Assembly (NCBI GenBank): GCA_029242325.1
Contig: JAQWUD010000026.1
Span: 24,801 to 88,800 of the forward strand
Direction: 5' to 3'
From: Luminiphilus sp.
GTDB lineage: Bacteria; Pseudomonadota; Gammaproteobacteria; Pseudomonadales; Halieaceae
Length of the DNA: 64,000 bases
Shown here: piece by piece, positions 25,502-35,804 of the stretch
Position numbering within the stretch: position 1 is the stretch's first letter
How the letters are laid out: the number at the start of each line of letters is the position of its first letter
Translations under genes and position numbers: made by a program
Notes under the pieces: generated by a model
The model's input: the letters and a program-made list of their open reading frames with translations, nothing else
Databases searched by the model: none
Told to the model about the DNA's origin: nothing

Positions 25502-26271
25502 TAACGAACGATGCCCCGCTGTGACTGCAGAAGAGAATCAACAAGAATCCGAACACTGGGGGTGTCCTGGACCATCCCTTGAAGTCGCTCAATGGCGATA
25601 TCGAGCGTCAAACTCTGTCGATAAATGACTTTAAAAGCCCGACGAAGCTCTGCGATTTCAGTCTCGTCAAAGCCGCGTCGGCGAAGACCCTCGACATTGA
25701 TGGTTTTCGCTTCAGCAGGACTCCCCGCAACGGTGACGAAAGCGGGCACATCCTTGCCAATAGAGGTTCCCATTCCGCTGAAACTGTGCGCACCAATCTT
25801 GCAAAATTGATGGACCAAGGTGTAACCGGAAAGGATTGCCCAATCTCCCACAATCACGTGTCCGGCCAACGCGGTGTTGTTAACCAAAATGGTGTCGTTA
25901 CCCACTACGCTGTCGTGTCCCACGTGAACATAGGCCATCAGCAGATTGCGGTCACCAATCTCGGTCCGAGCCCGATCCTGAACGGTGCCTCGATGAATCG
26001 TCACATTTTCGCGGATCACATTGTCGTCGCCGATGTGAAGCTCCGTAGGTTCATCGCGATATTTCAGATCGGGCGTGGCCTCACCGACCGTCGAGAACTG
26101 ATAAATGTGATTGCGTTCACCCATGCGGGTAGGGCCCTTAATCACCACGTGAGACTCGATAATAGAGTTCTTGCCTATCTCAACACCGGGCCCAATTAAT
26201 GTCCACGGGCCGACCTCAACCGATTCATGAACTCGGGCGTCGGCATGAACTATGGCGCTATCGTGTATCAC
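25501..26271 (-). CDS. lpxA: UDP-N-acetylglucosamine O-acyltransferase
   Basis: This 256-residue left-handed beta-helix enzyme does the first step of lipid A synthesis, moving a 3-hydroxyacyl chain from ACP to UDP-GlcNAc. Hexapeptide repeats fill residues 1-190, and the catalytic His lies in AYVHVGHDSVVG. A helical C-terminal domain follows. It starts at a GTG (26271), three bases after the fabZ stop. The acyl-chain length ruler cannot be judged by eye. Confidence 0.97.
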   Translation of the reverse strand: MIHDSAIVHADARVHESVEVGPWTLIGPGVEIGKNSIIESHVVIKGPTRMGERNHIYQFSTVGEATPDLKYRDEPTELHIGDDNVIRENVTIHRGTVQDRARTEIGDRNLLMAYVHVGHDSVVGNDTILVNNTALAGHVIVGDWAILSGYTLVHQFCKIGAHSFSGMGTSIGKDVPAFVTVAGSPAEAKTINVEGLRRRGFDETEIAELRRAFKVIYRQSLTLDIAIERLQGMVQDTPSVRILVDSLLQSQRGIVR

Positions 26272-26274
26272 GTC

Positions 26275-26709
26275 TCACCGGTCGGCACACAAAATCGTGC
26301 CGGCGGCAGCAAGCTCTTCGTCCACACGCGCCTCTACCTCAAATTTCCAGATGCCTCGCCGCTCACTGATAATGCGGGCGTACAGCATCACCTGATCCCC
26401 CGGAACGCAGGGGCGTTTAAACCTCAGGCCATCCGCTCCAACAAAGTAGTAGATAGAGCCTTCTGCCGGCGTTTTACCCATGGTCACAAACCCGAGGATA
26501 CCGGCGGCCTGCGCCATAGCCTCCAAAAGCAGAACGCCGGGGAAAACGGGCATTCCAGGAAAATGGCCATCGAAAAATGGTTCATTGATGCTCAGGTTTT
26601 TATAGGCCTCAATATGCTCGCCGGGCACAACAGACACCACGCGATCAACCAATAAAAACGGGTAACGATGAGGAAGACGATTACGAATCTCTTCAATATC
26701 CAACTTCAT
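26275..26709 (-). CDS. fabZ: 3-hydroxyacyl-ACP dehydratase FabZ
   Basis: This 144-residue hot-dog enzyme dehydrates 3-hydroxyacyl-ACP in fatty acid elongation, in competition with LpxA and LpxD for the same substrate. The active-site His and Glu are in [19 protein letters not shown]. The [12 protein letters not shown] motif precedes them. Its ATG overlaps the lpxD stop (ATGA). Confidence 0.97.
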   Translation of the reverse strand: MKLDIEEIRNRLPHRYPFLLVDRVVSVVPGEHIEAYKNLSINEPFFDGHFPGMPVFPGVLLLEAMAQAAGILGFVTMGKTPAEGSIYYFVGADGLRFKRPCVPGDQVMLYARIISERRGIWKFEVEARVDEELAAAGTILCADR

Positions 26710-27743
26710 GAGTCCTCGTGCTCCTCCTTGTCCACCGCCAACGCTTTCTCAAGATCAGCAATCCGGCGCGCCATCTGGTCGAGCTGGGTGAAACGCGACG
26801 CACTGCGCAACCAGGCGCGCAGTGGCTGGATCGGTGTTCCAGACGAATAGTGCCCGGGCTCGGTGACAGAACTTGCGACTCGGCCTTGTCCGCCAATATG
26901 CACATCATTGGCAATGGTTAAATGACCTGCCATGCCCACCTGACCCGCAATTACGCATCGTTCGCCAATCTGGGTGCTACCAGATATCCCCGCCTGAGAG
27001 GCAATTGCCGTGCGGGCTCCCACACGTGCACCGTGAGCAATCTGAACCAGGTTATCGATGATCGCACCGTCTTCGACAACCGTGTCTTCAAGCGCACCGC
27101 GATCAACGGCCGAATTAGCTCCAATCTCTACGTCGTCTCCAATGATCACAGACGCCAGTTGCTGGATCCTGACCCAGCCCTCAGCGCTCGGGGCGAAACC
27201 AAAGCCGTCAGCACCAATGGTCGCATTAGGATGAATCGTGCAACGCGCACCGATCCGAACCGCATGGCATACCACTGCACCCGGCTTAATAACCGTTTTT
27301 TTGCCGATGACGGACCCATGACCTATGTAGGCGCCAGCACCAATCCATACCCCATCACCTAACGTGACATCGGCCTCGATGCAGGCACCTGCGTCGATGG
27401 TGACGCCCTCGCCCAATGCGGCGGCATCAGACACCACTGCACTGCGGTGGACACGACCTGTGGCGACGGGGTGATTGTCAAAAATGAGGGTTGCTTTTGC
27501 AAAGGCCAGGTAGGGCGCTTCACTGAGCAGCGCGCTGCCTGCCCAACGTTCTATCCAGTCGGGATGAAGAATCAGGGCGCCCGCGCTGGTCTTATCAAGT
27601 TTGGACAGGTGCTTTTTTTCTGAGACGAAGCTCAGTTCGTCTGCGGTGGCGCGCTCCAGTGCCGCCAGCGCAACAATGGGGCGACCGGGATCGCCCCGCA
27701 GCTCAAGCCCCAGAGCAGCAGAAAGCTCCCCTAGCGCTGGCAT
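26706..27743 (-). CDS. lpxD: UDP-3-O-acylglucosamine N-acyltransferase
   Basis: This 345-residue enzyme adds the second 3-hydroxyacyl chain in lipid A synthesis. It has an N-terminal uridine-binding domain (to about 100), a left-handed beta-helix of hexapeptide repeats and a C-terminal helix. The catalytic His is in [13 protein letters not shown]. It lies six bases after skp. Length and motifs are standard. Confidence 0.97.
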   Translation of the reverse strand: MPALGELSAALGLELRGDPGRPIVALAALERATADELSFVSEKKHLSKLDKTSAGALILHPDWIERWAGSALLSEAPYLAFAKATLIFDNHPVATGRVHRSAVVSDAAALGEGVTIDAGACIEADVTLGDGVWIGAGAYIGHGSVIGKKTVIKPGAVVCHAVRIGARCTIHPNATIGADGFGFAPSAEGWVRIQQLASVIIGDDVEIGANSAVDRGALEDTVVEDGAIIDNLVQIAHGARVGARTAIASQAGISGSTQIGERCVIAGQVGMAGHLTIANDVHIGGQGRVASSVTEPGHYSSGTPIQPLRAWLRSASRFTQLDQMARRIADLEKALAVDKEEHEDS

Positions 27744-27749
27744 GCTGGA

Positions 27750-28265
27750 TTACTCCGCCCCCATCTGATTCATCTTGTCGGAGACTTTTGCAGTAATGTT
27801 GTAGCCCAAGTCGGCGTGAATCACGGCTTGCTGCTGAAGCAGAAGACCGATCTGTTCCGTCTCGATGATGGCGCGCAGCACTTCCTGAGCTTGCGGGGCC
27901 AGCTCCTGCATCACCCGCTGAGCATTCTGTGTTTGCAGAGTCTGCAGCTTCTTGGCCACATACTCGAGATCTGACTGCTTGCTGGCCATTTTCTGGCGCG
28001 CGGCTACCTGATCTTCCTCGCTCATCGCCGCCTGATCGCGCTGGAAGTCCTTCACTAGCTGATCGAGCTCCGCACGCAACGCATCAAACTGCGTCTTGTC
28101 ACTGGCAAAATCCTCACCAGCCTCAAATTCTTGCAGTCGTTGCTGCGCCACATCGGTCTGCAGAATCGCCTGCTCCAAATTCACCACGGCTATCCGGCCT
28201 TGCGCCATTACGATCGAGGGCACCACTGCCATTAAAAGCCCTGCAAGCCACACTCGTGCATTCAT
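27750..28265 (-). CDS. skp: OmpH/Skp family periplasmic chaperone
   Basis: This 171-residue protein has a signal peptide (cleaved after VMAQ) and a long alpha-helical, coiled-coil-prone middle (about 45-130) rich in Gln, Glu and Lys, typical of Skp. It holds unfolded outer-membrane proteins in the periplasm for the Bam complex. It stands directly after bamA, the standard order, 26 bases away. Confidence 0.93.
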   Translation of the reverse strand: MNARVWLAGLLMAVVPSIVMAQGRIAVVNLEQAILQTDVAQQRLQEFEAGEDFASDKTQFDALRAELDQLVKDFQRDQAAMSEEDQVAARQKMASKQSDLEYVAKKLQTLQTQNAQRVMQELAPQAQEVLRAIIETEQIGLLLQQQAVIHADLGYNITAKVSDKMNQMGAE

Positions 28266-28291
28266 CGAGACATCTCCATTTTTTCTTACTG

Positions 28292-30919
28292 TCAGAAACC
28301 TCTTCCCAGTGTGAACTGGAAGACTTCTCTTTCGTCAATCAGGCTGGCGTTCAGAGGCTTCGCCAGACTGAAAGTTAATGGGCCAAAGCCCGATAACCAT
28401 GTCACACCGATACCGACAGAGTAACGTAATTCACCGGCGTCGATACCAAAACAATTCACCTGATTTTCACGGCAATTTGTGTTGAAAACATTGCCCACAT
28501 CGAAGAACAGCGCCGAGCGCAACGAGCTACGATCCTTGATAAAAGGCATTGGAAACAGAATTTCCGCACTGCCTTCAATCAACACATTGCCACCAAACGG
28601 ATCCGGTTCATTGTAAAACTGCTGAAGCGGTACCTTGCCCGTTCGCGGATCGATGGCGTAGCCATAACCGCGACCATCGGCGCCGCCATATTCGGTTGGG
28701 CGACCGTTTTCATCGATACCGGTCACTGCCGTATTGGCGGTGTAAACAATGGGGGGGGTGCTACGCGGCCCCAGCGTATTGGTTTCGTACCCGCGCACGG
28801 AACCGAATCCGCCGGCAAAAAAGTGTTCATAAAACGGCAGCTCGCTCGTTGCACCAAACCCTTCGCCGTAGCCAAGCTCTCCGCGAAGATGCAGCGTGAA
28901 CTCTCCAAAAAGCGGCAAGTACATTTCGCCGCGGTAGTTCAGTTTGTAGAACTCCAAATCCGAGGGGGGCACGGCCACCTCGAGTGACACTGATTGTGAA
29001 GCACCTCGGGTAGCCAATTGGCCTCGATTCAATGTTGACTGGATCCAACTACCCGTCAGCGCCCAATTCAGGTACTGGTCCCCGTTGAGATCAAGAAAAC
29101 CTTCATTAGCCGGCGGCGAGAGCGCAGACAGTGGGATAGTGTCAATGGGCTGCAAGACCTCTGCTGCCGAATAGGTGCCGTTGGCCTGCAAGGTTGAGTA
29201 GTACCAATACTCTATTTCAGGCGCTAGCTTAGGACTGGAGGAAATTTCTTGCACAGCATATTGGCCAGAAGTGATCTTTGTGTCTGTGACGCCGAAGGAG
29301 AACCCCAACCGCTGGGTCTCACTGATGGGATAGCCAAAATTCACACTGCCGCCCCAGGTATCTGTGGTGTAGCTCGCCACATTGATTTTCGACAGATCAG
29401 TTTTGCGGTAAAACACACCGAAACCCCGACTGACACCGTCCTCGGTAAAGTACGGGTTGGTATAGTTGAAACTGATCACGTCCTGATAGCGAGAGGAATT
29501 CAGGGATACTCCTACCCTCCTTCCCGTTCCCAGAAAGTTATTCTGTTGGAGATTCAATCCCAGTATGAGTCCCGCATCTTGCGCATAGCCGAGGCTGCCT
29601 CCAATGGAGCCAAATGACTGCTCCTCCACGACAAAGTCCACGTCTATGAGGTCATCAGAACCCGGCACTTCATTCGTTTCGACTGATGCCATCTTGAAAA
29701 ACCCGAGCCGCTCCAGTCTGATCCGCGACTGTTCAATCGAAGCGGAGGACGCTGGGGCAGACTCCATCTGCCGCATCTCCCGGCGCAGAACGTCATCCAT
29801 TGTGGTCTGATTCCCTGCGAAACTGATGCGCCGGACGTAGGTTCGCTTGCCAGGATCGATAAAAAACTTCATCGCCACGGTATTCGTGTCTTCGTCGATC
29901 TCGGGCATACCCGTGACCTTGGCAAAGTTATATCCCTCGTTACCCAGGCGCCGGGTGAGATAGTCCTCAGTTGCCGTCACGAGTTGCTGTGAATAGACCT
30001 GCTCGGGCTGAACGATCAAAAACCGGTTCAAATCCTCCTCCGGCAGCACCAGGTCGCCGGACAAGCCCACCTGACTGATAGTGAACTTTTCTCCCTCGGT
30101 CACGTTGGCCGTGATGTAAACCTCCTCTTTGCTCGGAGAGACAGCCACCTGTGTCGAATCAATGTTGAACTGCAAGTATCCGCGATCGAGGTAATAAGAC
30201 GACAGCGTCTCGAGATCGGAGGTCAGCTTTTCTTTCGAGTATTTGTCATCGCTGGTAAAAAACGAAAGCCAACCGCCTGTCTTCAGCTCGAAAAGGTCAA
30301 TCAGATCCTCGTCAGTAAACACACCGTTGCCGACCACATTGATATGTTTGATTGTCGCGACCGTGCCTTCGTTTACATCAATCGCGATGGAAACCCGATT
30401 CCGCGGTTCGGCAATGACTTCGGAGTCGATAGTGGCATCGTACCGGCCCTGCAGCACGTACTGACGTTGCAGCTCAAGCTGCATACCCTCGAGGGTAGAA
30501 CGCTGAAATACCTGCCCCACCGCCAGACCCGCCCCTTTCAAGCCATCCAACAATGCCTCGGTTTCAATGGCCTTGTTACCGTCGATCGTGATCTCACTGA
30601 TACTCGGGCGTTCCGCGACCACCACAACCAGCACGCCGCCATCTCGAGCAATGGAAATGTCATCAAAGTTTCCCGTCGAGAAGAGGTTTTTGGCCGCCGA
30701 TCTGACAGCGTAGACGTCGGCCGTGTCGCCAACTCCAACCGGGAGCGCGGCGAATACGCTCCCCGGGGAGATGCGCTGCAGCCCCTCTACGCGAATGTCC
30801 TGAATGACGAATGGCTCAATCTGCGCCCATGCAAAGATGGGTTGCACCAGCGCGGCCAAAAGCAGCACCAGTTTGAGGCCCCCGCACGGTAGCAGACGGT
30901 TATTGTCACTTGTCAGCAT
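28292..30919 (-). CDS. bamA: Outer membrane protein assembly factor BamA
   Basis: This 875-residue protein has a signal peptide (to about 32), five POTRA domains (about 35-430) and a C-terminal 16-strand barrel. The conserved VRGY motif of loop 6 is in FGSVRGYETNTLGP, and the protein ends in an aromatic F as expected for self-insertion. It is longer than the Escherichia coli protein (810); the extra residues lie in barrel loops, including a Gly-rich stretch after the VRGY motif and a loop with two Cys (CRENQVNC). It is the catalytic core of outer-membrane protein insertion. It lies in the usual rseP-bamA-skp order. Confidence 0.97.
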   Translation of the reverse strand: MLTSDNNRLLPCGGLKLVLLLAALVQPIFAWAQIEPFVIQDIRVEGLQRISPGSVFAALPVGVGDTADVYAVRSAAKNLFSTGNFDDISIARDGGVLVVVVAERPSISEITIDGNKAIETEALLDGLKGAGLAVGQVFQRSTLEGMQLELQRQYVLQGRYDATIDSEVIAEPRNRVSIAIDVNEGTVATIKHINVVGNGVFTDEDLIDLFELKTGGWLSFFTSDDKYSKEKLTSDLETLSSYYLDRGYLQFNIDSTQVAVSPSKEEVYITANVTEGEKFTISQVGLSGDLVLPEEDLNRFLIVQPEQVYSQQLVTATEDYLTRRLGNEGYNFAKVTGMPEIDEDTNTVAMKFFIDPGKRTYVRRISFAGNQTTMDDVLRREMRQMESAPASSASIEQSRIRLERLGFFKMASVETNEVPGSDDLIDVDFVVEEQSFGSIGGSLGYAQDAGLILGLNLQQNNFLGTGRRVGVSLNSSRYQDVISFNYTNPYFTEDGVSRGFGVFYRKTDLSKINVASYTTDTWGGSVNFGYPISETQRLGFSFGVTDTKITSGQYAVQEISSSPKLAPEIEYWYYSTLQANGTYSAAEVLQPIDTIPLSALSPPANEGFLDLNGDQYLNWALTGSWIQSTLNRGQLATRGASQSVSLEVAVPPSDLEFYKLNYRGEMYLPLFGEFTLHLRGELGYGEGFGATSELPFYEHFFAGGFGSVRGYETNTLGPRSTPPIVYTANTAVTGIDENGRPTEYGGADGRGYGYAIDPRTGKVPLQQFYNEPDPFGGNVLIEGSAEILFPMPFIKDRSSLRSALFFDVGNVFNTNCRENQVNCFGIDAGELRYSVGIGVTWLSGFGPLTFSLAKPLNASLIDEREVFQFTLGRGF

Positions 30920-31032
30920 GAAGTGTCATCGCTGGAACATTTGCTCACGCTGGGGCTGACCATCCCAACGCAGCGCAAAAGAGGCCCAGCCGGGCAAAAT
31001 AACGGGATGATGTGACCGGTCATGTGATGTCG

Positions 31033-32388
31033 TCAGATTTTCGAGAGGTCATTATACAGGGCAAACACCATGATGCTGAGCACTAAAACTACGCCCATCT
31101 GGTAACCCATCATCTGAATACGTTCAGGTAATGGCTTGCCAAAGAGCGCCTCACAACCGTAAAACACAAGGTGCCCGCCATCCAGAACGGGAATAGGCAA
31201 TAAATTGAGTGCGCCCAGGGAGACACTCAGTAGCGCCAAAAAGCCCAGCCAAGCCACCCAACCGGCCTCAGCAGTCGATGCCGCTACTTGGGCAATAGCG
31301 ATAGGCCCTGACAAATTGCTCGGTGAGATCAACCCCTGCAGCATTCGACCGATCGAAGTAAAGGTAAAACCGACCAGATCTAATGTCCGCTGCGCGGCGG
31401 CCCACAGTGCCTCAAGTGGCCCCCTTTCGAACCGCCGCTGCTGCGCCGCGGGGATATCAGGCAGCGAAACGGTCATCCCCACCGAGCCTATTTCGCCGCC
31501 TTCAGCTCCTACGGTGGCTGGCGTCACGCTCAGTGTCATCAGATCACCGCTCCGCTCCACCGTTACCTCGATTGGCTGGCCGGGGCGGGCTCGCACATAA
31601 GCAACCCAATCCATCCACAGATCAATGGGCTGCCCATCAGCGGACACGATAAGATCACCCGGCTCAAAACCTGCCCTGGTAGCTGCCCCATCCTCGATCA
31701 AAGCACCGGCAAGAGCGGTAACGGGCGGTGTTTTTATGGTGATACCGAATGCCTGAAGAAGGTTGGGTTGCTCCGCCTCGCGCAGCCACTGTGAAATTGT
31801 CACTTGCGATTCGTAAATGACATCCGAACCCGGGTAAGCGGCAGCCAAAGTCACTGTGCCTGTGTCGCCCAAACGTTCGAGCAGAGCGAAGTTCACCGCT
31901 GCGACGGTCGGCGTCGAGCGCGAATCAATCGCGAGAATCTCCTGACCTGACTCCAAACCCGCTGTCTGCGCGAGCGACCCCTCTGCCACCTGATCAACCA
32001 AGGGTACAACGCCGATTTCCCCTCTGAAAAAAAGCACCCACAGCACTGCAATAGCGAGCAAAAAATTTGCCATTGGCCCTGCAGCGGCGATCGCCATACG
32101 GTTGGCTACCGGCTGCCGATTATAGGCCCGTGGTAAATCCTCGGCGTCGACAGTACCCTCTCGCTCGTCCGCCATCCTAACGTAACCGCCCAAGGGCAAA
32201 GCGGCGATCACGTACTCAGTTTCATCAGCCCCCCGCCATCGCACAAGCGGTCGTCCAAAACCGACTGAGAATCGCAACACCTTGACGCCGGTAAACCGAG
32301 CAACCCAGAAGTGACCATATTCATGCACCGCTACCACAATGGCAAAAGTCGCCAGCGCCACGAAAATTGTTTGCAAAATTTCTAACAT
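31033..32388 (-). CDS. rseP: Site-2 protease RseP
   Basis: This 451-residue membrane zinc protease has the HEXXH motif near the N-terminus (VVAVHEYGHF), two central PDZ domains (about 110-310) and the C-terminal LLPIPVLDGGHL segment with the third zinc ligand. It cuts membrane segments of anti-sigma factors such as RseA and remnant signal peptides. It lies between dxr and bamA, the standard place in gammaproteobacteria. Confidence 0.97.
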   Translation of the reverse strand: MLEILQTIFVALATFAIVVAVHEYGHFWVARFTGVKVLRFSVGFGRPLVRWRGADETEYVIAALPLGGYVRMADEREGTVDAEDLPRAYNRQPVANRMAIAAAGPMANFLLAIAVLWVLFFRGEIGVVPLVDQVAEGSLAQTAGLESGQEILAIDSRSTPTVAAVNFALLERLGDTGTVTLAAAYPGSDVIYESQVTISQWLREAEQPNLLQAFGITIKTPPVTALAGALIEDGAATRAGFEPGDLIVSADGQPIDLWMDWVAYVRARPGQPIEVTVERSGDLMTLSVTPATVGAEGGEIGSVGMTVSLPDIPAAQQRRFERGPLEALWAAAQRTLDLVGFTFTSIGRMLQGLISPSNLSGPIAIAQVAASTAEAGWVAWLGFLALLSVSLGALNLLPIPVLDGGHLVFYGCEALFGKPLPERIQMMGYQMGVVLVLSIMVFALYNDLSKI

Positions 32389-32397
32389 GAGTTTCCT

Positions 32398-33588
32398 TTA
32401 AAGGTCTTGATGCGCGGCCGCGAACGCCGCCACACCCTCTGCCGCGACGACTCGGGCAGATGAATCCAGATCTTTGACCGCGTCGAGGCTGGAAGGTTCC
32501 GACAGATTAACTGACCGTAACGCGTGATCAATCACTCGATCAATGTCAGTGAACCGGATACCAAGCGCCAGAAATGCCGCCACAGCCACCTCGTTAGCCG
32601 CGCTGTAAACGCACATCCCACCTGGCTGGGTTATCGCCCACTGCGCGAGGCTCAGACATGGGAAAGCCTCAAGGTCAGGTGCCTCAAAGTCCAGCCTGCC
32701 CACAGATACCATGTCCAATGCTTGCACACCCGCGTCAACCCTGTCTGGCCAGGCGAGACAATACGCGATCGGCGTGCGCATATCGGGCTGCCCCATTTGC
32801 GCCAGCACCGATCCATCTCGATAACGAATCATGGAATGCACAATACTTTGCGGGTGCACCACGATCTCAATCTGCTCGGGCCGCCGTTTGAACAGCCAGC
32901 AAGCCTCCGCTAGCTCAAGCCCCTTGTTGGCCAGGGTCGCAGAATCCACGGAGATCTTTTGCCCCATTGACCAGTTTGGATGAGCGCATGCTTCTTTGGG
33001 TGAGACGTTGTCCAGCGACGCTCGAGCGCGCCCTCGGAAAGGTCCGCCGGAGGCAGTCAGAATAATTTTTTCGACATTACCCATATCCGGTTGGCCGTTG
33101 GCGAGGACGGGTAAACATTGATGCATGGCATTATGTTCGCTATCAACGGGCAGTAGCACCGCGCCACCTTGACGCACCGTCTCCATGAATAGAGCGCCAG
33201 CACTGACCAGCGCCTCCTTATTGGCGAGCAAAATCGTTTTTCCTGCCCGTGCTGCACTCATCGTCGGGCGGAGCCCCGCAAATCCAACAATCCCGGCAAC
33301 AACACTGTCTACTGCGGCCTCGGCAACCAGATCGTCCAATGCATCGGCCCCTGAAGAGACCGTGACAGCCGACAAATCCCGCAGTCGATCCGCCAGATGC
33401 TCAGCAGTCTCTGCATCGCCCATCACTGCGTGAGCCGGCAAATGCTCGCGACAGAGCGCCTCCATTTCATCAACAGATCGATGCGCCGAGAGCAAGGTCG
33501 CCTGATATCGATCGGGGTGTCGGCGAATGACATCAAGGGTCGACTGGCCTATAGACCCTGTCGCACCCAACACCGCAACCCGCTTCAC
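32398..33588 (-). CDS. dxr: 1-deoxy-D-xylulose-5-phosphate reductoisomerase
   Basis: This 396-residue enzyme makes MEP, the committed step of the non-mevalonate isoprenoid pathway, with NADPH. The Rossmann motif is VLGATGSIGQSTLDV. The metal-binding acidic residues are in LLPVDSEHNA, and the GPFRGRARASLDNVS loop follows. It starts at GTG (33588), two bases after the cdsA stop. Confidence 0.97.
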   Translation of the reverse strand: MKRVAVLGATGSIGQSTLDVIRRHPDRYQATLLSAHRSVDEMEALCREHLPAHAVMGDAETAEHLADRLRDLSAVTVSSGADALDDLVAEAAVDSVVAGIVGFAGLRPTMSAARAGKTILLANKEALVSAGALFMETVRQGGAVLLPVDSEHNAMHQCLPVLANGQPDMGNVEKIILTASGGPFRGRARASLDNVSPKEACAHPNWSMGQKISVDSATLANKGLELAEACWLFKRRPEQIEIVVHPQSIVHSMIRYRDGSVLAQMGQPDMRTPIAYCLAWPDRVDAGVQALDMVSVGRLDFEAPDLEAFPCLSLAQWAITQPGGMCVYSAANEVAVAAFLALGIRFTDIDRVIDHALRSVNLSEPSSLDAVKDLDSSARVVAAEGVAAFAAAHQDL

Positions 33589-33590
33589 GT

Positions 33591-34427
33591 TCAGTACCCC
33601 ACCAGCAAAAGGCCGAGCGTGTAAACCGGTGCCGCGCCGCAGATGCTGTCGAGGCGATCGAGAACACCGCCGTGGCCCGGTAACAAATTGCCCGAATCTT
33701 TTGCCCCCACCTCACGCTTCAACAGGCTGATCGTCAGGTCACCCACCACAGAAGCCCCTGCAGTGGCGAGCCCGAGGACCAGTAATGAGCCTAGGTCGAG
33801 ATGTAGGTGGGACAACGGCAGGTTTTGCCACACGACCAATGTAAGAGCGATGACACACACAACACCCCCCCAGAAACCTTCCCATGTCTTGCCAGGGCTA
33901 ATTGCTTCAGCGAGGGCGTGCTGTCCAAATCGGCGCCCCACGAAGTAAGCACCAATGTCTGCGGTGACAACGATGAGAATCAACATGAACAGCGCTAACA
34001 GCCCATTGCTCAGTAATAGGCATACCATCACTGATAACCACGTTGCCGTCAGCATAACCCACCCCATGAGGGCCCTGATCCACGGCTGCCGCCATACCCA
34101 ACCGCCAGTGGGGTAGTACTTCAAGCCAACCAGCATTGAAGACCAGAGAAACGCACTTGCTGCAAGCCAAGGCTGGGCGGTCGCCACGGGCTGGCCGTTT
34201 GTCATATCGATTTGCGACCACAATAGATAGCAGGACCCGGGCACCAGTATCATATAGAGCGCGCGAGTCGCCGGAGAGCGAACACCTACCAGATTGGACC
34301 ATTCCCAGGCGCCCGCCGTCGCAACGAGCGCGAACAGGATCGCTTGCAGTGTCAAAGGAGCAAAAACCAGCGTGGCAAGGAAAGCAGAGACCAAGAGCAG
34401 CCCAGTGATTACTCGCTCCCGTAGCAC
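33591..34427 (-). CDS. cdsA: Phosphatidate cytidylyltransferase
   Basis: This 278-residue integral membrane enzyme makes CDP-diacylglycerol for phospholipid synthesis. At least seven hydrophobic segments are visible. The family signature is near the C-terminus (SLLKREVGAKDSGNLLPGHG, followed by GVLDRLDS). The start is a GTG (34427) with a strong GGAGGTGA site seven bases before it. Confidence 0.95.
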   Translation of the reverse strand: MLRERVITGLLLVSAFLATLVFAPLTLQAILFALVATAGAWEWSNLVGVRSPATRALYMILVPGSCYLLWSQIDMTNGQPVATAQPWLAASAFLWSSMLVGLKYYPTGGWVWRQPWIRALMGWVMLTATWLSVMVCLLLSNGLLALFMLILIVVTADIGAYFVGRRFGQHALAEAISPGKTWEGFWGGVVCVIALTLVVWQNLPLSHLHLDLGSLLVLGLATAGASVVGDLTISLLKREVGAKDSGNLLPGHGGVLDRLDSICGAAPVYTLGLLLVGY

Positions 34428-34450
34428 TGTCTCACCTCCTCCGGCTTAGC

Positions 34451-35191
34451 CTAATAGCTATGCAGCAGCGGCCGAACACCAAAGCGCCGCTCCCTCACTG
34501 CATAATCGGCGAGCGCCAAGTCAAGCACGCTCTCGTCAAAGTCGGGCCATAAGGCCTCGGTGAACCAAAACTCAGCGTATGCAAACTGCCAAAGCAGGAA
34601 GTTAGACACCCGCGTTTCGCCTGCGGTGCGAATGCAAAGGTCAGGGTCAGGAAGATTGTCTGTGGCCAACCTTTCCGAAATCATCGCTTCATCGATCTCT
34701 TCAGGCTTCACAACACCAGCGGCCACGTCGCGCGCAATCGATTGCGTGACTTGCGTCACATCCCAGCGACCACCGTAATCCAGCGCCAATGTAAGCGTGG
34801 CGCGCGCGCACGACACAGTGGCCTGCTCTGCACTGGCAATCAGGCTTTGCAGACGGGGACTGAAGCGGTCGCGCCGGCCAATGACGCGCAACCGAACGCC
34901 ATCGCAGACGAGTTTCGACACTTCATTGCGAAGATAACGAGACAATAACGCCAGCAGCGCGCGCACCTCCGCTCGCGGCCTGCCCCAGTTCTCGCTGGAG
35001 AACGCAAACAGGGTGAGGTAGCGAATCCCACGCGCCTCACAGGCCTCTACAATCTCCCTAACGACCTCAGCGCCCGCGCGATGCCCAGCCACTCCGGGAT
35101 AGCCCTCACGCCGAGCCCAGCGATTGTTGCCATCCATGATGATGGCCAGATGTCGCGGGACCGTGCGGAGTTGGATGTCGGAGGCTTTCAA
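34451..35191 (-). CDS. uppS: Undecaprenyl diphosphate synthase
   Basis: This 246-residue cis-prenyltransferase makes the C55 carrier lipid for cell-wall and O-antigen synthesis. The catalytic Asp and FPP-binding residues are in IIMDGNNRWA, and the second conserved region is FAFSSENWGR. The C-terminal DLCIRTAGETRVSNFLLWQ block is intact. The start is TTG (35191), with AGGA upstream and no in-frame ATG before the catalytic motif. Confidence 0.97.
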   Translation of the reverse strand: MKASDIQLRTVPRHLAIIMDGNNRWARREGYPGVAGHRAGAEVVREIVEACEARGIRYLTLFAFSSENWGRPRAEVRALLALLSRYLRNEVSKLVCDGVRLRVIGRRDRFSPRLQSLIASAEQATVSCARATLTLALDYGGRWDVTQVTQSIARDVAAGVVKPEEIDEAMISERLATDNLPDPDLCIRTAGETRVSNFLLWQFAYAEFWFTEALWPDFDESVLDLALADYAVRERRFGVRPLLHSY

Positions 35192-35210
35192 CGGATTTCC
35201 TATCGGTCCG

Positions 35211-35768
35211 TCAGATGGCCATCAAATCAGTTTCTTTATCGCCCAAAGCACCCTCAACCTTAGCCACGTAGCTATCGGTCAGCTTTTGCACGACATCTTG
35301 CGCTCGGCGCTCCTCATCCTCAGAGATTTCTTTCTCCTTGAGCAGTTCCTTCAGCATGCCCAGTGCGTCTCGACGGGCGCTGCGGACCGATACTCGAGCA
35401 GACTCTGCCTCGGATCGCGCCTGCTTGATATAACCCTTGCGCGTCTCCTCTGTCAGAACCGGCATGGGGATTCGCATTACCTCACCAGCCGTGGCGGGGT
35501 TCAATCCCAGGTCTGATTTCAAAATGGCGCGCTCAATATCCGGCGTAATCGATCTATCAAACGCAATCACGCTCAGGGTGCGCGCATCCTCAATATTGAT
35601 ATTTGCCAGCTGATTAAGCGGTGTCTCCGCCCCGTAATACTCGACCCGAATACTCTCCAGCAGGCTGGGGTGCGCTCGGCCAGTCCGGATCTTGTTGAAA
35701 TTATGCGACAAAGCCTCTAATGCTTTACCCATGCGGTCTTCGGTTTCCTGCTTGATATCATCAATCAT
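35211..35768 (-). CDS. frr: Ribosome recycling factor
   Basis: This 185-residue protein has the standard RRF length and fold: a long three-helix bundle with a small beta domain between ([17 protein letters not shown]). With EF-G it splits the post-termination ribosome. It lies 36 bases downstream of pyrH in the usual pyrH-frr order. Confidence 0.97.
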   Translation of the reverse strand: MIDDIKQETEDRMGKALEALSHNFNKIRTGRAHPSLLESIRVEYYGAETPLNQLANINIEDARTLSVIAFDRSITPDIERAILKSDLGLNPATAGEVMRIPMPVLTEETRKGYIKQARSEAESARVSVRSARRDALGMLKELLKEKEISEDEERRAQDVVQKLTDSYVAKVEGALGDKETDLMAI

Positions 35769-35804
35769 CGCTTACGTCCCGCTATGTTTCCTTTACACAG
35801 ACCA